A stretch of 64,000 nucleotides of DNA. It comes from Arhodomonas aquaeolei DSM 8974 (GTDB lineage: Bacteria; Pseudomonadota; Gammaproteobacteria; Nitrococcales; Nitrococcaceae). The position numbers were made by a program, and so were the translations under genes. Under the pieces are notes generated by a model that was not told where the DNA came from, did not search any database, and was given only the letters and a program-made list of their open reading frames with translations. Shown piece after piece: positions 1 to 9,385 of this stretch. The number at the start of each line of letters is the position of its first letter. Position 1 is the stretch's first letter. The DNA is taken from assembly GCF_000374645.1 (NCBI RefSeq), contig NZ_KB894802.1, forward strand, positions 209,654 through 273,653. Reading direction: 5' to 3'.

Positions 1-1107
1 CAGGAGTTCCAGTCGGCGATGCAGAAGGTCCTCGGCCAGCCCGCGAGACCCGCCGAGGGAGCGCGGGATGCGGTGCCGCGGCTCGTCGGCGAGAGCCGGA
101 CCATGCAGCGCGTCGGGCGGCTTATCGAGCAGGTCGCCGCGAGCGAGGCCAGCGTTCTGGTCCTCGGCGAGTCCGGCACCGGCAAGGAGGTGGTGGCGCA
201 GCAGATCCACGCCCAGTCCGGGCGGGCTGACAAGCCGTTTGTACCCGTCAACTGCGGCGCTATTCCCGCGGACCTGCTGGAGAGCGAGCTCTTCGGTCAC
301 GAGAAAGGTGCGTTTACCGGTGCTATCTCGGCGCGCCAGGGCCGTTTCGAGCTCGCCCAGGGGGGCACGCTGTTCCTCGACGAGATCGGCGACATGAGCC
401 TGCACATGCAGGTCAAGCTCCTCCGCGTGCTTCAGGAGCGCACCTTCGAACGGGTGGGCTCCAATCGCAGCATCGAGGCGGACGTGCGTATCATCGCGGC
501 CACCCACCGTGATCTGGAGCGGCGGATCGCCGACGGCGAGTTCCGCGAGGATCTCTACTATCGCCTCAATGTCTTCCCCATCGAGCTGCCGGCGTTGCGG
601 CGCCGGGTCGCCGACATCCCGGTGCTGGTGGACGAGATCGTGCGCCGGATCGAGAGTGACGGCCGGGGCTCCGTGTCGTTCAGTCCGCGTGCGCTGGCGC
701 TGTTCGCGCGCTATCACTGGCCGGGCAACGTCCGCGAGCTCGCCAACCTGGTCGAGCGCATGGCTATCCTCCACCCGTGGCAGGAGGCGGATGTTGACGA
801 CCTGCCGGAACGCCTTCTCGAAGCGGTGGACGAGCACATCCCCGAGCCCGAGCCGGAAGCGGAGGCCGCGGCCGTGGAATCGGATGCTGCCGGGGGGGGC
901 TGGCCGTCCCTGGATCCGGAGACCGGTATGGACCTCCGCGAGGTGCTCGGCGATCTGGAACAGCGTCTGATTCGTGACGCCCTGGATGCCACCGACGGCG
1001 TCGTGGCCCGTGCGGCGAAGCTGCTCAACCTGCGTCGCACGACCCTCGTGGAGAAGCTGCGCAAGTATGGTATCGACCGCGAGGACACCGCCTCGCGCCC
1101 GGCGTGA
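1..1107 (+). CDS. fleQ: FleQ/FlrA flagellar master regulator (sigma-54 activator), 5' end outside window
   Basis: Bacterial enhancer-binding protein that activates sigma-54 flagellar promoters. The reading frame is open from base 1, so the N-terminal FleQ domain is missing from the window. Visible are the Walker A motif (GESGTGKE), the sigma-54 contact loop GAFTGA, the Walker B region ([10 protein letters not shown]), the WPGNVREL arginine-finger region and a C-terminal Fis-type helix-turn-helix. The match to Pseudomonas FleQ is close at [19 protein letters not shown] and in the C-terminal [13 protein letters not shown] segment, which separates it from FleR/NtrC. It stands immediately upstream of the fli operon, whose sigma-54-like promoter it probably activates. 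In Pseudomonas FleQ also binds c-di-GMP; that is family knowledge, not something shown here. Confidence 0.93.
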   Translation, partial: QEFQSAMQKVLGQPARPAEGARDAVPRLVGESRTMQRVGRLIEQVAASEASVLVLGESGTGKEVVAQQIHAQSGRADKPFVPVNCGAIPADLLESELFGHEKGAFTGAISARQGRFELAQGGTLFLDEIGDMSLHMQVKLLRVLQERTFERVGSNRSIEADVRIIAATHRDLERRIADGEFREDLYYRLNVFPIELPALRRRVADIPVLVDEIVRRIESDGRGSVSFSPRALALFARYHWPGNVRELANLVERMAILHPWQEADVDDLPERLLEAVDEHIPEPEPEAEAAAVESDAAGGGWPSLDPETGMDLREVLGDLEQRLIRDALDATDGVVARAAKLLNLRRTTLVEKLRKYGIDREDTASRPA

Positions 1108-1167
1108 CCGGGGTGTGGGGAGCAGGATGGCGTTTCGCGGATATCCCGGGCGGCGGGGGGTTGACCG

Positions 1168-1715
1168 AAGACGTCGCACACGGCCGTTGGCCGTGCCCGA
1201 CCTACAAAGGTGGGTAGGTCGTGCGCCGCAGGCGTGCGACGTCTTTCGGGGCGCCCGAGCGGGGTCAGGGACGTCGCACACGGCTTGGCGGCCGTGCCCG
1301 ACCTACAACGATGGGTAGGTCGTGCGCCGCAGGCGTGCGACGTCTTTCGGGGCGCCCGAGCGGGGTCAGGGATGTCGCACACGGCCTGGCGGCCGTGCCC
1401 GACCTACAACGGTGGGTAGGTCGTGCGCCGCAGGCGTGCGACGTCTTTCGGGGCGCCCGAGCGGGGTCAGGGATGTCGCACACGGCCTGGCGGCCGTGCC
1501 CGACCTACAACGATGGGTAGGTCGTGCGCCGAAGGCGTGCGACGACTTTCGGGGTGCCCGAGCGGGGTCAGGGACGTCGCACACGGCCTGGCGGCCGTGC
1601 CCGACCTACAACGATGGGTAGGTCGTGCGCCGCAGGCGTGCGACGTCTTTCGGGGCGCCTGAGCGGGGTTAGGGATGTCGCACACGGCCTGGCGGCCGTG
1701 TCCGGCCTACCCTTG
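1168..1715. repeat. 101-bp tandem repeat array of palindromic REP-like units
   Basis: Five full direct copies start with TGGGTAGGTCGTGCGCC at 1211, 1312, 1413, 1514 and 1615, an exact 101-base period, preceded by a partial copy from about 1168. Each unit carries two hairpins: GTCGTGCGCC/GGCGTGCGAC, which pairs fully as RNA with two G-U pairs, and GTCGCACACGGCC/GGCCGTGCCCGAC with a small internal bulge. Copies differ by a few bases. The same palindromes recur singly at 40707-40731, 50968-51050 and 51252-51281, so this is a dispersed intergenic family that has amplified here. The period is not a multiple of three, so the open frames within it are artefacts. Confidence 0.93.
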
Positions 1716-1742
1716 GCGGCGGGAGCCACACCTTCTCCCCAA

Positions 1743-1816
1743 CCCCTCTCCTGTGAAGGGAGAGGGGCACGGCGCGGTCGGCTTGGCCGGTAGGTCGGCT
1801 GCTCCTGGCAGCCGAC
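1743..1816. repeat. Two strong intergenic hairpins between fleQ and fliE
   Basis: CCCCTCTCC (1743-1751) pairs with GGAGAGGGG (1759-1767), and GTCGGCTGC (1794-1802) pairs with GCAGCCGAC (1808-1816). Neither is followed by a T-run. They may end or stabilise the fleQ transcript or be further REP-type elements. No gene is seen between 1108 and 1955. Confidence 0.5.
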
Positions 1817-1901
1817 AGGCCGGCTGTCGGCAGTTCCGGGCGGAGCCGTTGCGTCGGCCGGCGCCGGATTTGCCCGGCACGTGACGGGGGTTCTCGAAAG
1901 T

Positions 1902-1917
1902 GGGCACGGCCCTTGCA
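1902..1917 (+). promoter_or_regulatory. Sigma-54 (-24/-12) promoter of the fliE operon
   Basis: GGGCACG at 1902-1908, four bases, then TTGCA at 1913-1917 matches the consensus TGGCACG-N4-TTGCA at all but the first base, with the correct 12-base GG-to-GC distance. The predicted start is near 1928, about 28 bases before fliE. FleQ is the expected activator. Confidence 0.85.
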
Positions 1918-1955
1918 ACACCGGGGCAGGTCCAATGCCCGTGGAGGGAATGAAC

Positions 1956-2291
1956 ATGGCCGACCCCAGTATCCAGCAGGTGCTCGCGCAGATGCGCACC
2001 CTGGCCTCGCAGGCCCAGCGCACACCGTCCAACGAGGCCGCGGCCACCGCGACCGGCACCGCCTCGTCGTCGCAGGGCTTCCAGGGGATGCTCACCGATG
2101 CGCTGCGTTCCGTGAACGACCTGCAGCAGACCGCGAGTCAGAAATCCGACACCTTCCTCCGGGGCGGCAACGTCTCGCTGGCAGAGGCAATGGTGGCGGG
2201 GCAGAAGTCGCGGGTGGCGTTCACTGCGGTCAAGGAGACCCGGACCCAGCTACTGGACGCATACCGCCAGATATCGCGGATGCAGGTGTAA
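1956..2291 (+). CDS. fliE: FliE, hook-basal body junction protein
   Basis: Small export-gate/rod junction protein linking the MS ring to the proximal rod, 111 residues. The C-terminal half (from FQGMLTDALRSVNDLQ through SRVAFTAVKETRTQLLDAYRQISRMQV) has the helical pattern and ending typical of FliE. The start at 1956 is chosen because GGAGGG at 1943-1948 has proper spacing to it; the in-frame ATG at 1950 lies almost on top of that site. First gene of the long fli operon, just after a sigma-54-like promoter, as in Pseudomonas and Vibrio. Confidence 0.93.
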   Translation: MADPSIQQVLAQMRTLASQAQRTPSNEAAATATGTASSSQGFQGMLTDALRSVNDLQQTASQKSDTFLRGGNVSLAEAMVAGQKSRVAFTAVKETRTQLLDAYRQISRMQV

Positions 2292-2305
2292 CTTAGGGCA
2301 CGGCA

Positions 2306-4135
2306 ATGGCGCAGGCGAGTCAGGCACTCACGACACAGCCCGGGCAGCAGCCCGCCACCGATACCGCCGGGTCGGGACCGCGGCGCGACGGTCAGGGGCG
2401 GCTCGGCCGGCTCATCAGCGAGTACCTGGGCGACCGGGTATTCCGTCAGCTCGCGCTGGTGCTTGGCCTGGCAGTGGCGATCGCCGCCGGTGTCGGCCTG
2501 GTGATGTGGGTGCAGGAGCCCATGTACCGGCCCCTGTTCTCGGATCTGCCCGCCGAGGACGCCAGTGCCGTGATGGACGCCCTGCAGACGGCGAACATCC
2601 CGTTCCAGGTGGACGAGAACAGCGGCGCCATCATGGTGCCGATGGATCGCATCTACGACGCGCGCATGACGCTCTCCGCCCAGGGCCTGCCGCAGACCGG
2701 TGGTGTGGGGTTCGAGAGCCTGCGCAAGGATCCGGGCTTCGGCACCAGCCGGTTCCTGCAGACGGCCCGGTTCCACAGGGCGCTGGAGACCGAGCTCGGC
2801 CGCACCATAACCAGCCTCAACGCCGTGCGCTCGGCGCGCGTGCATCTCGCCATCCCCGAGCGCTCGGCGTTCGTCAGCGAGGACCGCAAGCCCACCGCAT
2901 CGGTAACCGTCACGCTATTTCCCGGCCGGTCGCTTAGCGACGGCCAGGTCCGGGCGGTGGTCAACCTCGTCGCCGGCGCGGTTCCCGAGCTCAGCGCCGA
3001 GCGTGTTTCAGTGGTCGATCAGGACGGCACGCTGCTCACCGAGCAGTCCGGGGGCAACGGTGCCGAGGCCAGCGGTGAGCAGCTCGCCCAGCAGCGGCGT
3101 ATCGAGCGGAACTACGTCCAGCGCATTCGCGATCTGCTCGCGCCCATCGTGGGCCGGGACAAGGTGCGGGCGCAGGTGGATGCGCAGCTTGACTTTTCGG
3201 TCACCGAGCAGACCGAGGAGCGCTACGACCCGGATCAGACGGCGCTGCGCAGCGAGCAGATTTCCAATGATCGTTCCGTGCGCGGCGAGGGGCCGAACGG
3301 TGTCCCCGGTGCCCTGACCAATCAGCCGCCGGCGGGCGGCCAGTTGGCCCCTGTACAGCAGGGACAGCAGGGTCAACAGGGCGCGAACGCTCAGGGTCAG
3401 GGCGGCCAGGGCGGCCAGGGCGGCCAGGGCGGCCAGGGCGGTCAGGGCGGCGCCCAGACGCAGGTGGTGGACGCCAGCGAGAGCGCGACCCGCAACTACG
3501 AAGTCAGCCGGGTGGTCAGCCACCGCAAGGGCGAGGTGGGCACGATCCAGCGCCTCTCGGTGGCGGTGTTGCTGGACCAGCCGACCACGACCAATGATGC
3601 GGGTGAGACGGTGGCCGATCCGTTTTCCGCCGACCAGCTCGAGGAGATCCGCTCGCTGGTCCAGCGCGCTGTGGGCTTCAACCCCGGCAGGGGCGATACA
3701 CTGGACGTGGTGAGCACGGAATTCCGTGCCCCGGTGGAGCAGGCGCCGGACGTGTCGCCGCCGCTCTGGGAGCAGCCCTGGGTATGGGAGCTCGGGCGGT
3801 TGCTGCTCGCGACCATCGTGGGGCTGGTGTTGATCCTGGCAGTGATTCGCCCGCTCATCCAGGGCCTGCTCGGACGCGACCGGCGCCGCGACGGTGAGGC
3901 GCGCGAGGACGGCGAGGCGGCAGCTCAGAGCGCGCAGCTCGAGGGGCAGGGTGCTGAGCAGGCGCAGCTTATGGCCGAGCGGGCCCAGCGACAGGTCGAG
4001 AGCGGCGGTGGCAGCCGGGGCAGCGAGGAGTACGAGCAGCGCGTGCAGGCGGCACGCGAGATGGCCAGTAGCGAGCCGGCACTGGCGGCGAACGTCATCA
4101 AGAGCTGGCTCAGTCCGGAAGGCAGCAGCGAGTAG
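2306..4135 (+). CDS. fliF: FliF, flagellar MS-ring protein
   Basis: Inner-membrane protein that polymerises into the MS ring and housing of the export gate. 609 residues. One membrane segment lies near residues 48-68 (LALVLGLAVAIAAGVGLVMW), followed by the YscJ/FliF ring-building domains (EPMYRPLFSDLPAEDASAVM onward), a second membrane segment near residue 500 and an acidic, Gln-rich cytoplasmic tail that binds FliG. A low-complexity Gly/Gln insert (about residues 350-385) sits in the variable periplasmic loop and is built from 9-base repeats. Fourteen bases follow fliE, so the two are co-transcribed. Confidence 0.96.
   Translation: MAQASQALTTQPGQQPATDTAGSGPRRDGQGRLGRLISEYLGDRVFRQLALVLGLAVAIAAGVGLVMWVQEPMYRPLFSDLPAEDASAVMDALQTANIPFQVDENSGAIMVPMDRIYDARMTLSAQGLPQTGGVGFESLRKDPGFGTSRFLQTARFHRALETELGRTITSLNAVRSARVHLAIPERSAFVSEDRKPTASVTVTLFPGRSLSDGQVRAVVNLVAGAVPELSAERVSVVDQDGTLLTEQSGGNGAEASGEQLAQQRRIERNYVQRIRDLLAPIVGRDKVRAQVDAQLDFSVTEQTEERYDPDQTALRSEQISNDRSVRGEGPNGVPGALTNQPPAGGQLAPVQQGQQGQQGANAQGQGGQGGQGGQGGQGGQGGAQTQVVDASESATRNYEVSRVVSHRKGEVGTIQRLSVAVLLDQPTTTNDAGETVADPFSADQLEEIRSLVQRAVGFNPGRGDTLDVVSTEFRAPVEQAPDVSPPLWEQPWVWELGRLLLATIVGLVLILAVIRPLIQGLLGRDRRRDGEAREDGEAAAQSAQLEGQGAEQAQLMAERAQRQVESGGGSRGSEEYEQRVQAAREMASSEPALAANVIKSWLSPEGSSE
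3395..3448 (+). repeat. 9-bp coding tandem repeat inside fliF
   Basis: Six consecutive units of GGCCAGGGC or GGTCAGGGC encode a Gly-Gln-Gly tract in the periplasmic loop of FliF. Units are in frame, so gain or loss of copies would change loop length without a frameshift. The flanking Gln-rich stretch (about 3355-3394) is a looser continuation. Confidence 0.85.
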
Positions 4136-4141
4136 CACGGC

Positions 4142-5128
4142 ATGACGGGTGCGGAGCGCGCGGCGATATTTCTCATGACCCTCGGCGAGAACGAGGCGGC
4201 CGAGATCATGCAGCACCTGGGCCCGCGGGAAGTCCAGCAGCTGGGACTAGCCATGTCGAGCCTGGAAAACGTCTCCAAGGATCAGGTCAACAAGGTCCTC
4301 AACGACTTCGTCACCACCGTCGAGGAGCAGACGTCGCTGGGCATCGGCAACACCGACTACATCCGCTCGGTGCTGGTCAAGGCCCTGGGCGAGGACCGCG
4401 CCGGCAGCATCATCGACCGCATCCTCATGGGCGGCAACACCCGCGGCCTGGAGCAGCTCAAGTGGCTCGATCCACGCACGATCGCGGAGATGGTGCGCCT
4501 GGAACACCCGCAGATCATCGCCATCGTGCTTGCCTACCTGGACGCCGACCAGGCCGCGCAGGTGCTCGCGGAGCTGCCGGATCGTATCCGCCACGACATC
4601 GTCATGCGTATCGCCACCCTGGAGAGCATCCAGCCCGCCGCGCTGCAGGAGCTCGACGAGATCATGGAGCGTCAATTCTCCGGCAAGCAGCGGATCAAGT
4701 CGTCGTCCATCGGCGGGGCACAGTCGGCGGCGAACATCATGAACTACCTCGACTCCAGCGTTGAGAGCGACGTCATGGAGCATATCCAGACCGCCGACAG
4801 CGAGCTCGGCGACCAGATCCAGGACCTCATGTTCGTGTTCGACGACCTCGCCGACGTCGACGACCGCGGCGTGCAGCTGCTGCTGCGCGAGGTCGGCACG
4901 GACATCCTCGTGCTCGCGCTCAAGGGCGCGGACGACCGGGTCAAGGACAAGGTCATGCGCAACCTCTCCAAGCGCGCCGCCGAGATGCTCCAGGACGATC
5001 TCGAGGCCAAGGGGCCGGTGCGCGTCAGCGAGGTCGAGCAGGCGCAGAAGGAAATCCTTACCGTGGCGCGGCGGCTTGCCGATGAGGGCCAGATCATGCT
5101 CGGCGGCGGTGGGGAGTCCTTTGTATGA
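4142..5128 (+). CDS. fliG: FliG, flagellar motor switch protein
   Basis: C-ring component that couples the stator to the MS ring and sets rotation direction. 328 residues, the usual length. The middle domain includes the EHPQIIA motif (residues about 120-126), and the C-terminal domain has the charged torque helix (DRGVQLLLREV, then LKGADDRVKDKVMRNLSKRAAEML). It starts six bases after fliF and overlaps fliH by four bases (ATGA), indicating translational coupling. Confidence 0.97.
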   Translation: MTGAERAAIFLMTLGENEAAEIMQHLGPREVQQLGLAMSSLENVSKDQVNKVLNDFVTTVEEQTSLGIGNTDYIRSVLVKALGEDRAGSIIDRILMGGNTRGLEQLKWLDPRTIAEMVRLEHPQIIAIVLAYLDADQAAQVLAELPDRIRHDIVMRIATLESIQPAALQELDEIMERQFSGKQRIKSSSIGGAQSAANIMNYLDSSVESDVMEHIQTADSELGDQIQDLMFVFDDLADVDDRGVQLLLREVGTDILVLALKGADDRVKDKVMRNLSKRAAEMLQDDLEAKGPVRVSEVEQAQKEILTVARRLADEGQIMLGGGGESFV

Positions 5129-5841
5129 GCGAGCGTATCCGCCCGATCTGGGCCGAGGAGAACGACACGGGTGTCGCCAGTGCGTGGGAGATCCCCGATA
5201 TGGCGGGCAACCGGCGCGACGAGGCCACCGAGCCGGCGCCGGAGATGCCGAGCGTCGAGGAGATCGAACGGATGCAGGCCGAGGCGCGTGCCGAGGCCGC
5301 GCGGGAGGGGCGCCGCGAAGGCTACGAAAAGGGCTTCGCCGAGGGCCGGCAGGCGGGCCTGGACCAGGGGCAGGCGGAGATCAAACGCCGTGCCGGCGAG
5401 CTCCAGGCCCTGCTCGATTCGCTCCAGGCCCCAGCCGCGGAGATGGACGCCGAGGTGGAGCAGGGGCTCGCCGAGCTCGCCCTGGCGGTGGCCCGGCAGG
5501 TCATCCGCCGGGAAATCGTCACCCAGCACGGCGAGATCGTCGGCGTGGTGCGCGAGGCGGTGGCGGAGCTGCCGCTGGACAACCGTGAGGTGCGCCTGAG
5601 GGTGCATCCGGACGATGCCGCCGTGCTCCGCGATGCCGGCGTCGAGGGTGAATGGCGGATCGTTGAGGATCCGTCGGTCAACCGGGGTGGCTGCCTGGTG
5701 GACAGCGGTGCTTCCCACGTGGACGCGCGGCTGGAGACCCGGATCGCCAACGTCGCGGCCTCGCTGCTCGGCGACGGCCGGGACGGTGACACGGCCGCGG
5801 AGGGCGGGGCGGATCCAGCCGGGGAGGCGGACGATGACTGA
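5125..5841 (+). CDS. fliH: FliH, regulator of the export ATPase
   Basis: Peripheral stator of the flagellar type III export ATPase; it binds FliI and anchors it to the C ring. 238 residues. It has the expected acidic N-terminus, a GxxxG-like stretch ([21 protein letters not shown], about residues 65-85) and a C-terminal V-ATPase E-like domain. Its start overlaps the fliG stop, and fliI begins inside its last codons. Confidence 0.93.
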   Translation: MSERIRPIWAEENDTGVASAWEIPDMAGNRRDEATEPAPEMPSVEEIERMQAEARAEAAREGRREGYEKGFAEGRQAGLDQGQAEIKRRAGELQALLDSLQAPAAEMDAEVEQGLAELALAVARQVIRREIVTQHGEIVGVVREAVAELPLDNREVRLRVHPDDAAVLRDAGVEGEWRIVEDPSVNRGGCLVDSGASHVDARLETRIANVAASLLGDGRDGDTAAEGGADPAGEADDD

Positions 5842-7192
5842 GGCCCGCCGCGTGGACTGGGCCGGGCGCCTCGCCGCCCGGCGCGACGGACTGCGGCGGC
5901 CGGACCCCGTCGTTGAGGGGCGGTTGCGCCGGATGATCGGACTCACCCTGGAGGCCGAGGGCTGCGAGGCCCCGGTGGGCTCGCGCTGCGAGATTTTCGG
6001 GCACGGCGATCACAGCGTTGAGGCGGAAGTGGTCGGCTTTGCCGAGGGGCGGCTGTTCCTGATGCCCACCGGCGCGCTCCACGGGGTGACCCCGAACGCA
6101 CGGGTGCTCCCCCGTGAGGAGGCCCTCGCGGCGCACGTTGGTCCCGATCTGCTCGGGCGCGTGCTCGATGGCGGCGGTGAGCCGCTGGACGACCGTCCCG
6201 CGCCGGAGGCGCCGGCACGCATGCCCCTCGCCGGTCGCTCGATCAACCCGCTGGGGCGTGCCCCCATCCGTGAGCCCCTGGATGTGGGCATCCGCGCGAT
6301 CAACGCGCTGCTTACCGTGGGCCAGGGCCAGCGTATGGGCCTGTTCGCGGGCAGCGGCGTGGGCAAGAGCGTGCTGCTCGGCATGATGACCCGCTACACC
6401 AACGCCGACGTCGTGGTGGTGGGGCTCATCGGCGAGCGCGGCCGGGAGGTCAAGGAGTTCATCGAGGACATCCTCGGCGAGGAAGGGCTGGCGCGCTCCG
6501 CGGTGGTGGCAGCGCCGGCGGACACCTCGCCGCTGATGCGCATGCACGGGGCCATGCTCGCCACCAGCATCGCCGAGTACTTCCGCGACCAGGGCCTGCG
6601 CGTGCTCCTGCTCATGGACTCGCTGACCCGCTACGCCCAGGCCCAGCGCGAGATCGGACTGGCCATCGGCGAGCCGCCGGCGACCAAGGGCTATCCACCG
6701 TCGGTGTTCGCGCGCCTGCCCCAGCTCGTCGAGCGCGCCGGCAACGCCGGTCGGGGCGAGGGTTCGATCACCGCCTTCTATACGGTGCTCACCGAGGGCG
6801 ATGACCAGCAGGACCCGGTGGCCGATTCCGCCCGCGCGATCCTCGACGGGCACATCGTGCTCTCGCGCTCGCTCGCCGAGAGCGGCCACTACCCGGCCAT
6901 CGACATCGAGGCGTCCGCGAGCCGGGCGATGCTCAACATCACCGACGACGCGCACGTACGCGCGAGTCAGCGCCTGCGGCGGCTCTATGCCACCTACCGG
7001 CGCAACGAGGACCTCATCAACGTCGGTGCCTACCAGCACGGCAGCGACGCGTCCGTGGACGAGGCGATCGCCTATCACTCGTCCATCATGCGGTTTCTCG
7101 GTCAGGATATCGGCGAGGCCGTTTCGTTCCGGGACGCCGTTGCCGAGCTGCACGACCTCATCGGCGAGGACACGGGGGCGAGTCTTGCCTAA
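5834..7192 (+). CDS. fliI: FliI, flagellar export ATPase
   Basis: Hexameric ATPase of the flagellar type III export apparatus, 452 residues from the ATG at 5834. The reading frame is open further upstream, but this start overlaps the fliH stop and gives the normal family length. Walker A (GSGVGKS, residues 173-179), the [13 protein letters not shown] motif and Walker B ([20 protein letters not shown]) are all intact, followed by the ATPase signature around [16 protein letters not shown]. Soluble and membrane-associated through FliH. Confidence 0.97.
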   Translation: MTEARRVDWAGRLAARRDGLRRPDPVVEGRLRRMIGLTLEAEGCEAPVGSRCEIFGHGDHSVEAEVVGFAEGRLFLMPTGALHGVTPNARVLPREEALAAHVGPDLLGRVLDGGGEPLDDRPAPEAPARMPLAGRSINPLGRAPIREPLDVGIRAINALLTVGQGQRMGLFAGSGVGKSVLLGMMTRYTNADVVVVGLIGERGREVKEFIEDILGEEGLARSAVVAAPADTSPLMRMHGAMLATSIAEYFRDQGLRVLLLMDSLTRYAQAQREIGLAIGEPPATKGYPPSVFARLPQLVERAGNAGRGEGSITAFYTVLTEGDDQQDPVADSARAILDGHIVLSRSLAESGHYPAIDIEASASRAMLNITDDAHVRASQRLRRLYATYRRNEDLINVGAYQHGSDASVDEAIAYHSSIMRFLGQDIGEAVSFRDAVAELHDLIGEDTGASLA

Positions 7193-7204
7193 GAGGGGAT
7201 GCCA

Positions 7205-7666
7205 TTGACACGACGTAGCGAACGCATGCAGCCCATCCAGCGTCTCGCCGGTGAACGGGCGCGGGAGGATGCGCGCCGTCTCGCCGGCCGCCGGGACGAC
7301 GCCGAGCAGGAGCGCGAACGCCTCGCCCAGCTCCAGGGTTTCCGTCGGGAGTACGAGCAGCGCTTCGCGGTCTCCGGCCAGGCGGGGATGGACGCCCACA
7401 GGCTGCGTGACTACAACGCCTTCATGGCACGTATCGACACGGCGGTGCGCCAGCAGCGCCAGACCGTGGAGGCGGTCGAGGCGGAGGTGACCGCCCTGCG
7501 CGAGCAGTGGCTGAAGTCCTGGGGGGATGCCCGGGCACTCGACACCCTGGTCGAGCGCTACCGCGGCGAGGAGCGCCGGCGCGAGGCCGGCCGGGAACAG
7601 CGGGAGAACGACGACTTTGCCCAGCGTGTGCGCCGCGGCGGTGCCCGTGACGGGGGGAGGAACTGA
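7205..7666 (+). CDS. fliJ: FliJ, export chaperone-escort coiled coil
   Basis: Central stalk of the export ATPase; a highly charged, almost all-helical protein of about 153 residues (ERAREDARRLAGRRDDAEQE and onward), as expected. Start choice: a GAGGGG ribosome site (7193-7198) abuts the ATG at 7199 but is six bases from the in-frame TTG at 7205, so TTG is preferred; the ATG at 7199 would add two residues. The stop codon TGA shares its last base with the ATG of fliK. Confidence 0.85.
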   Translation: MTRRSERMQPIQRLAGERAREDARRLAGRRDDAEQERERLAQLQGFRREYEQRFAVSGQAGMDAHRLRDYNAFMARIDTAVRQQRQTVEAVEAEVTALREQWLKSWGDARALDTLVERYRGEERRREAGREQRENDDFAQRVRRGGARDGGRN

Positions 7667-8715
7667 TGCAGTCGATCAAGCTTTCAACGGAGACCACCGG
7701 CGCATCGCCGGGCACGGCGGCCCAGGCGGGCGCCGGCGCCGGGGGCGACGCCTTCGAGACCCGCCTCGGCGAGGCCATCGAGGCCGCCACCGGACGGCGG
7801 CTGAGCAAGGAGCAGATCCGCGATCTGCTCGCCGGCGAGGACGGTGCCGGTCTCAGCCGTGAGCAGTTGCTTGCCCTGCTCGCCGGCCAGGACGCCGGTG
7901 GCACGGGGCTGGACGCCGACGCCCTGGCGGGCCAGCTCGCCGGTCTGGAGGCCGATGTCGATGGCGACGGCAGTGACGACGATGGTACCGGCATGGACAT
8001 CGGTGCCTGGATCGCGGCCCTGGTCTCGGCACAGCAGGCCGGCGGGAGCAACGGCGACGGTGCCGACGCCCTGCAGCGCGCCGTTGCCGCCGGCAAGGGT
8101 GGCCAGAATGCCGGTGACCGCCTCTCCCAGCTGCTCCAGGGGCTCGGGGCAGGGGGGAGTGCGCCGGACGACAGTAACAGCCGCGACGGCGGGTTCGACG
8201 CGCTGCTCGGCAGCGTGGATACCCGCGCCGCCGCGAGCCGCGGCGGCAACGCGACGCCGACGCTGCAGCTCTCGACCCCGGTGGGGCAGCCCGGTTTCAC
8301 CCGCGGCGTGGCCGATCAGGTCACCTGGATGGTGAACAACGGCACCCAGAATGCCCGGGTCACGCTGGACCCGCCGGATCTGGGTCCGCTGGAGATCTCC
8401 GTGTCGACCCGTGACGACCGCACCAGCGTGTCCATCGTCGCCCACCACGCGGGCACCCGGGACGCCCTGATGGCGGACAGCGCGCGGCTGCGGGCGATGC
8501 TGGCGGACAACGGGTTCTCGGGGGTCGAGGTCTCGGTGCGTGACGGCAGCGCCGAGGGCGGCAACGCCCAGGCCTTTGGCGACGGGGGCGCTGGCGCCGA
8601 CGGCGGTCACTCCGGCGACGGCGGCGGCCAGGGCAGCGGTCCGGGCGCCTCGGAGATCCGTCAGGACAACGGCGGCCTGATCGGCGGCAACGGCCTCGTG
8701 GACCATTACGTTTGA
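7666..8715 (+). CDS. fliK: FliK, hook-length control protein
   Basis: Secreted molecular ruler that triggers the export specificity switch when the hook is complete. 349 residues: a low-complexity, Gly/Ala/Asp-rich N-terminal ruler region and a C-terminal Flg_hook domain with the diagnostic NARVTLDPPDLGPLEISVS segment (residues about 226-244), followed by a Gly/Ser-rich tail. The start overlaps the fliJ stop by one base. A second FliK-like gene lies at 27020-28120. Confidence 0.92.
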   Translation: MQSIKLSTETTGASPGTAAQAGAGAGGDAFETRLGEAIEAATGRRLSKEQIRDLLAGEDGAGLSREQLLALLAGQDAGGTGLDADALAGQLAGLEADVDGDGSDDDGTGMDIGAWIAALVSAQQAGGSNGDGADALQRAVAAGKGGQNAGDRLSQLLQGLGAGGSAPDDSNSRDGGFDALLGSVDTRAAASRGGNATPTLQLSTPVGQPGFTRGVADQVTWMVNNGTQNARVTLDPPDLGPLEISVSTRDDRTSVSIVAHHAGTRDALMADSARLRAMLADNGFSGVEVSVRDGSAEGGNAQAFGDGGAGADGGHSGDGGGQGSGPGASEIRQDNGGLIGGNGLVDHYV

Positions 8716-8824
8716 GCGTGCGGTGCGGAATTGGTTTGCGCCGGGTGGCGGCGTATCCTTGCCGGCCGGTCCGCAGAACACCGCCAGCGCCGGCGCGCTG
8801 AACGAATCAACAGGGGGATAAGGA

Positions 8825-9370
8825 ATGCCGACGAACGTCTCCGGGCGCGTCCCGCCCGCCTCGCCGGGCCGGCAGTCGGGCCTGTCCAAGCTGGTCCTGA
8901 TCCTGGTCATCATGCTGGGCCTGCTGCTCATCGGTGGCGGCACGGTGGCGGCGCTGTACTTCACCGGCGTCGTCGGCGGCGACCAGGCGGCCGAGGCGGC
9001 CGCGGCGGAGGGCGATGCCCAGGACGGCGCCCAGAAGGAGCCCGAGCCCAAGCCGGCGCTGTATCTGCCGCTGGAGCCGCCGATCGTGGTGAACTTCAGC
9101 GGCGAGCAGCGCAGCGGCTACCTGCAGGTGGGCGTGGAGCTCATGGCCCGCGACCAGGCGGTGCTCGACGCGGTCAAGACCCACATGCCGGTGGTGCGCA
9201 ACAACCTCATCCTGCTCTTCGGCGATCAGGACTACGACACCCTGGACAACCGCGCCGGCAAGGAGCAGCTTCGGGCGAAGGCCCGGGAGGCGGTGAACGA
9301 AGTGCTCTCGAACCACGGTATCGAGGGGCAGGTGGAAGCGGTGTATTTCACCTCCTTCATTCTCCAGTGA
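8825..9370 (+). CDS. fliL: FliL, basal-body/stator-associated membrane protein
   Basis: Single-pass inner-membrane protein that forms a ring around the stator and increases torque. 181 residues: short cytoplasmic N-terminus, one membrane helix (LVLILVIMLGLLLIGGGTVAALYF, about residues 22-45), a charged linker and a periplasmic stomatin-like domain (YLPLEPPIVVNF onward) ending in VYFTSFILQ. AAGGA precedes the ATG. It follows fliK after a 109-base gap in which no convincing promoter was found. Confidence 0.93.
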   Translation: MPTNVSGRVPPASPGRQSGLSKLVLILVIMLGLLLIGGGTVAALYFTGVVGGDQAAEAAAAEGDAQDGAQKEPEPKPALYLPLEPPIVVNFSGEQRSGYLQVGVELMARDQAVLDAVKTHMPVVRNNLILLFGDQDYDTLDNRAGKEQLRAKAREAVNEVLSNHGIEGQVEAVYFTSFILQ

Positions 9371-9385
9371 CGGCGGATCCGCGCG

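Noticed and set aside
1168..1715. CRISPR array
   Set aside because: The whole 101-base unit is repeated, with no unique spacers, and copies of the palindrome occur elsewhere.
1210..1793. Overlapping open frames of 69-99 codons on both strands in the repeat array
   Set aside because: They arise from a GC-rich 101-base repeat read in rotating frames; no ribosome site and identical reading in successive copies.
3008..4216. Long antisense open frames such as this one, and those at 5678-7399, 13393-15081 and 46748-48550
   Set aside because: They lie opposite well-identified genes, have no family resemblance and are expected in GC-rich DNA.
8756..8775. Sigma-54-like TGGCGGCG...TTGC before fliL
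   Set aside because: The GG-to-GC distance is 14 bases, not 12.
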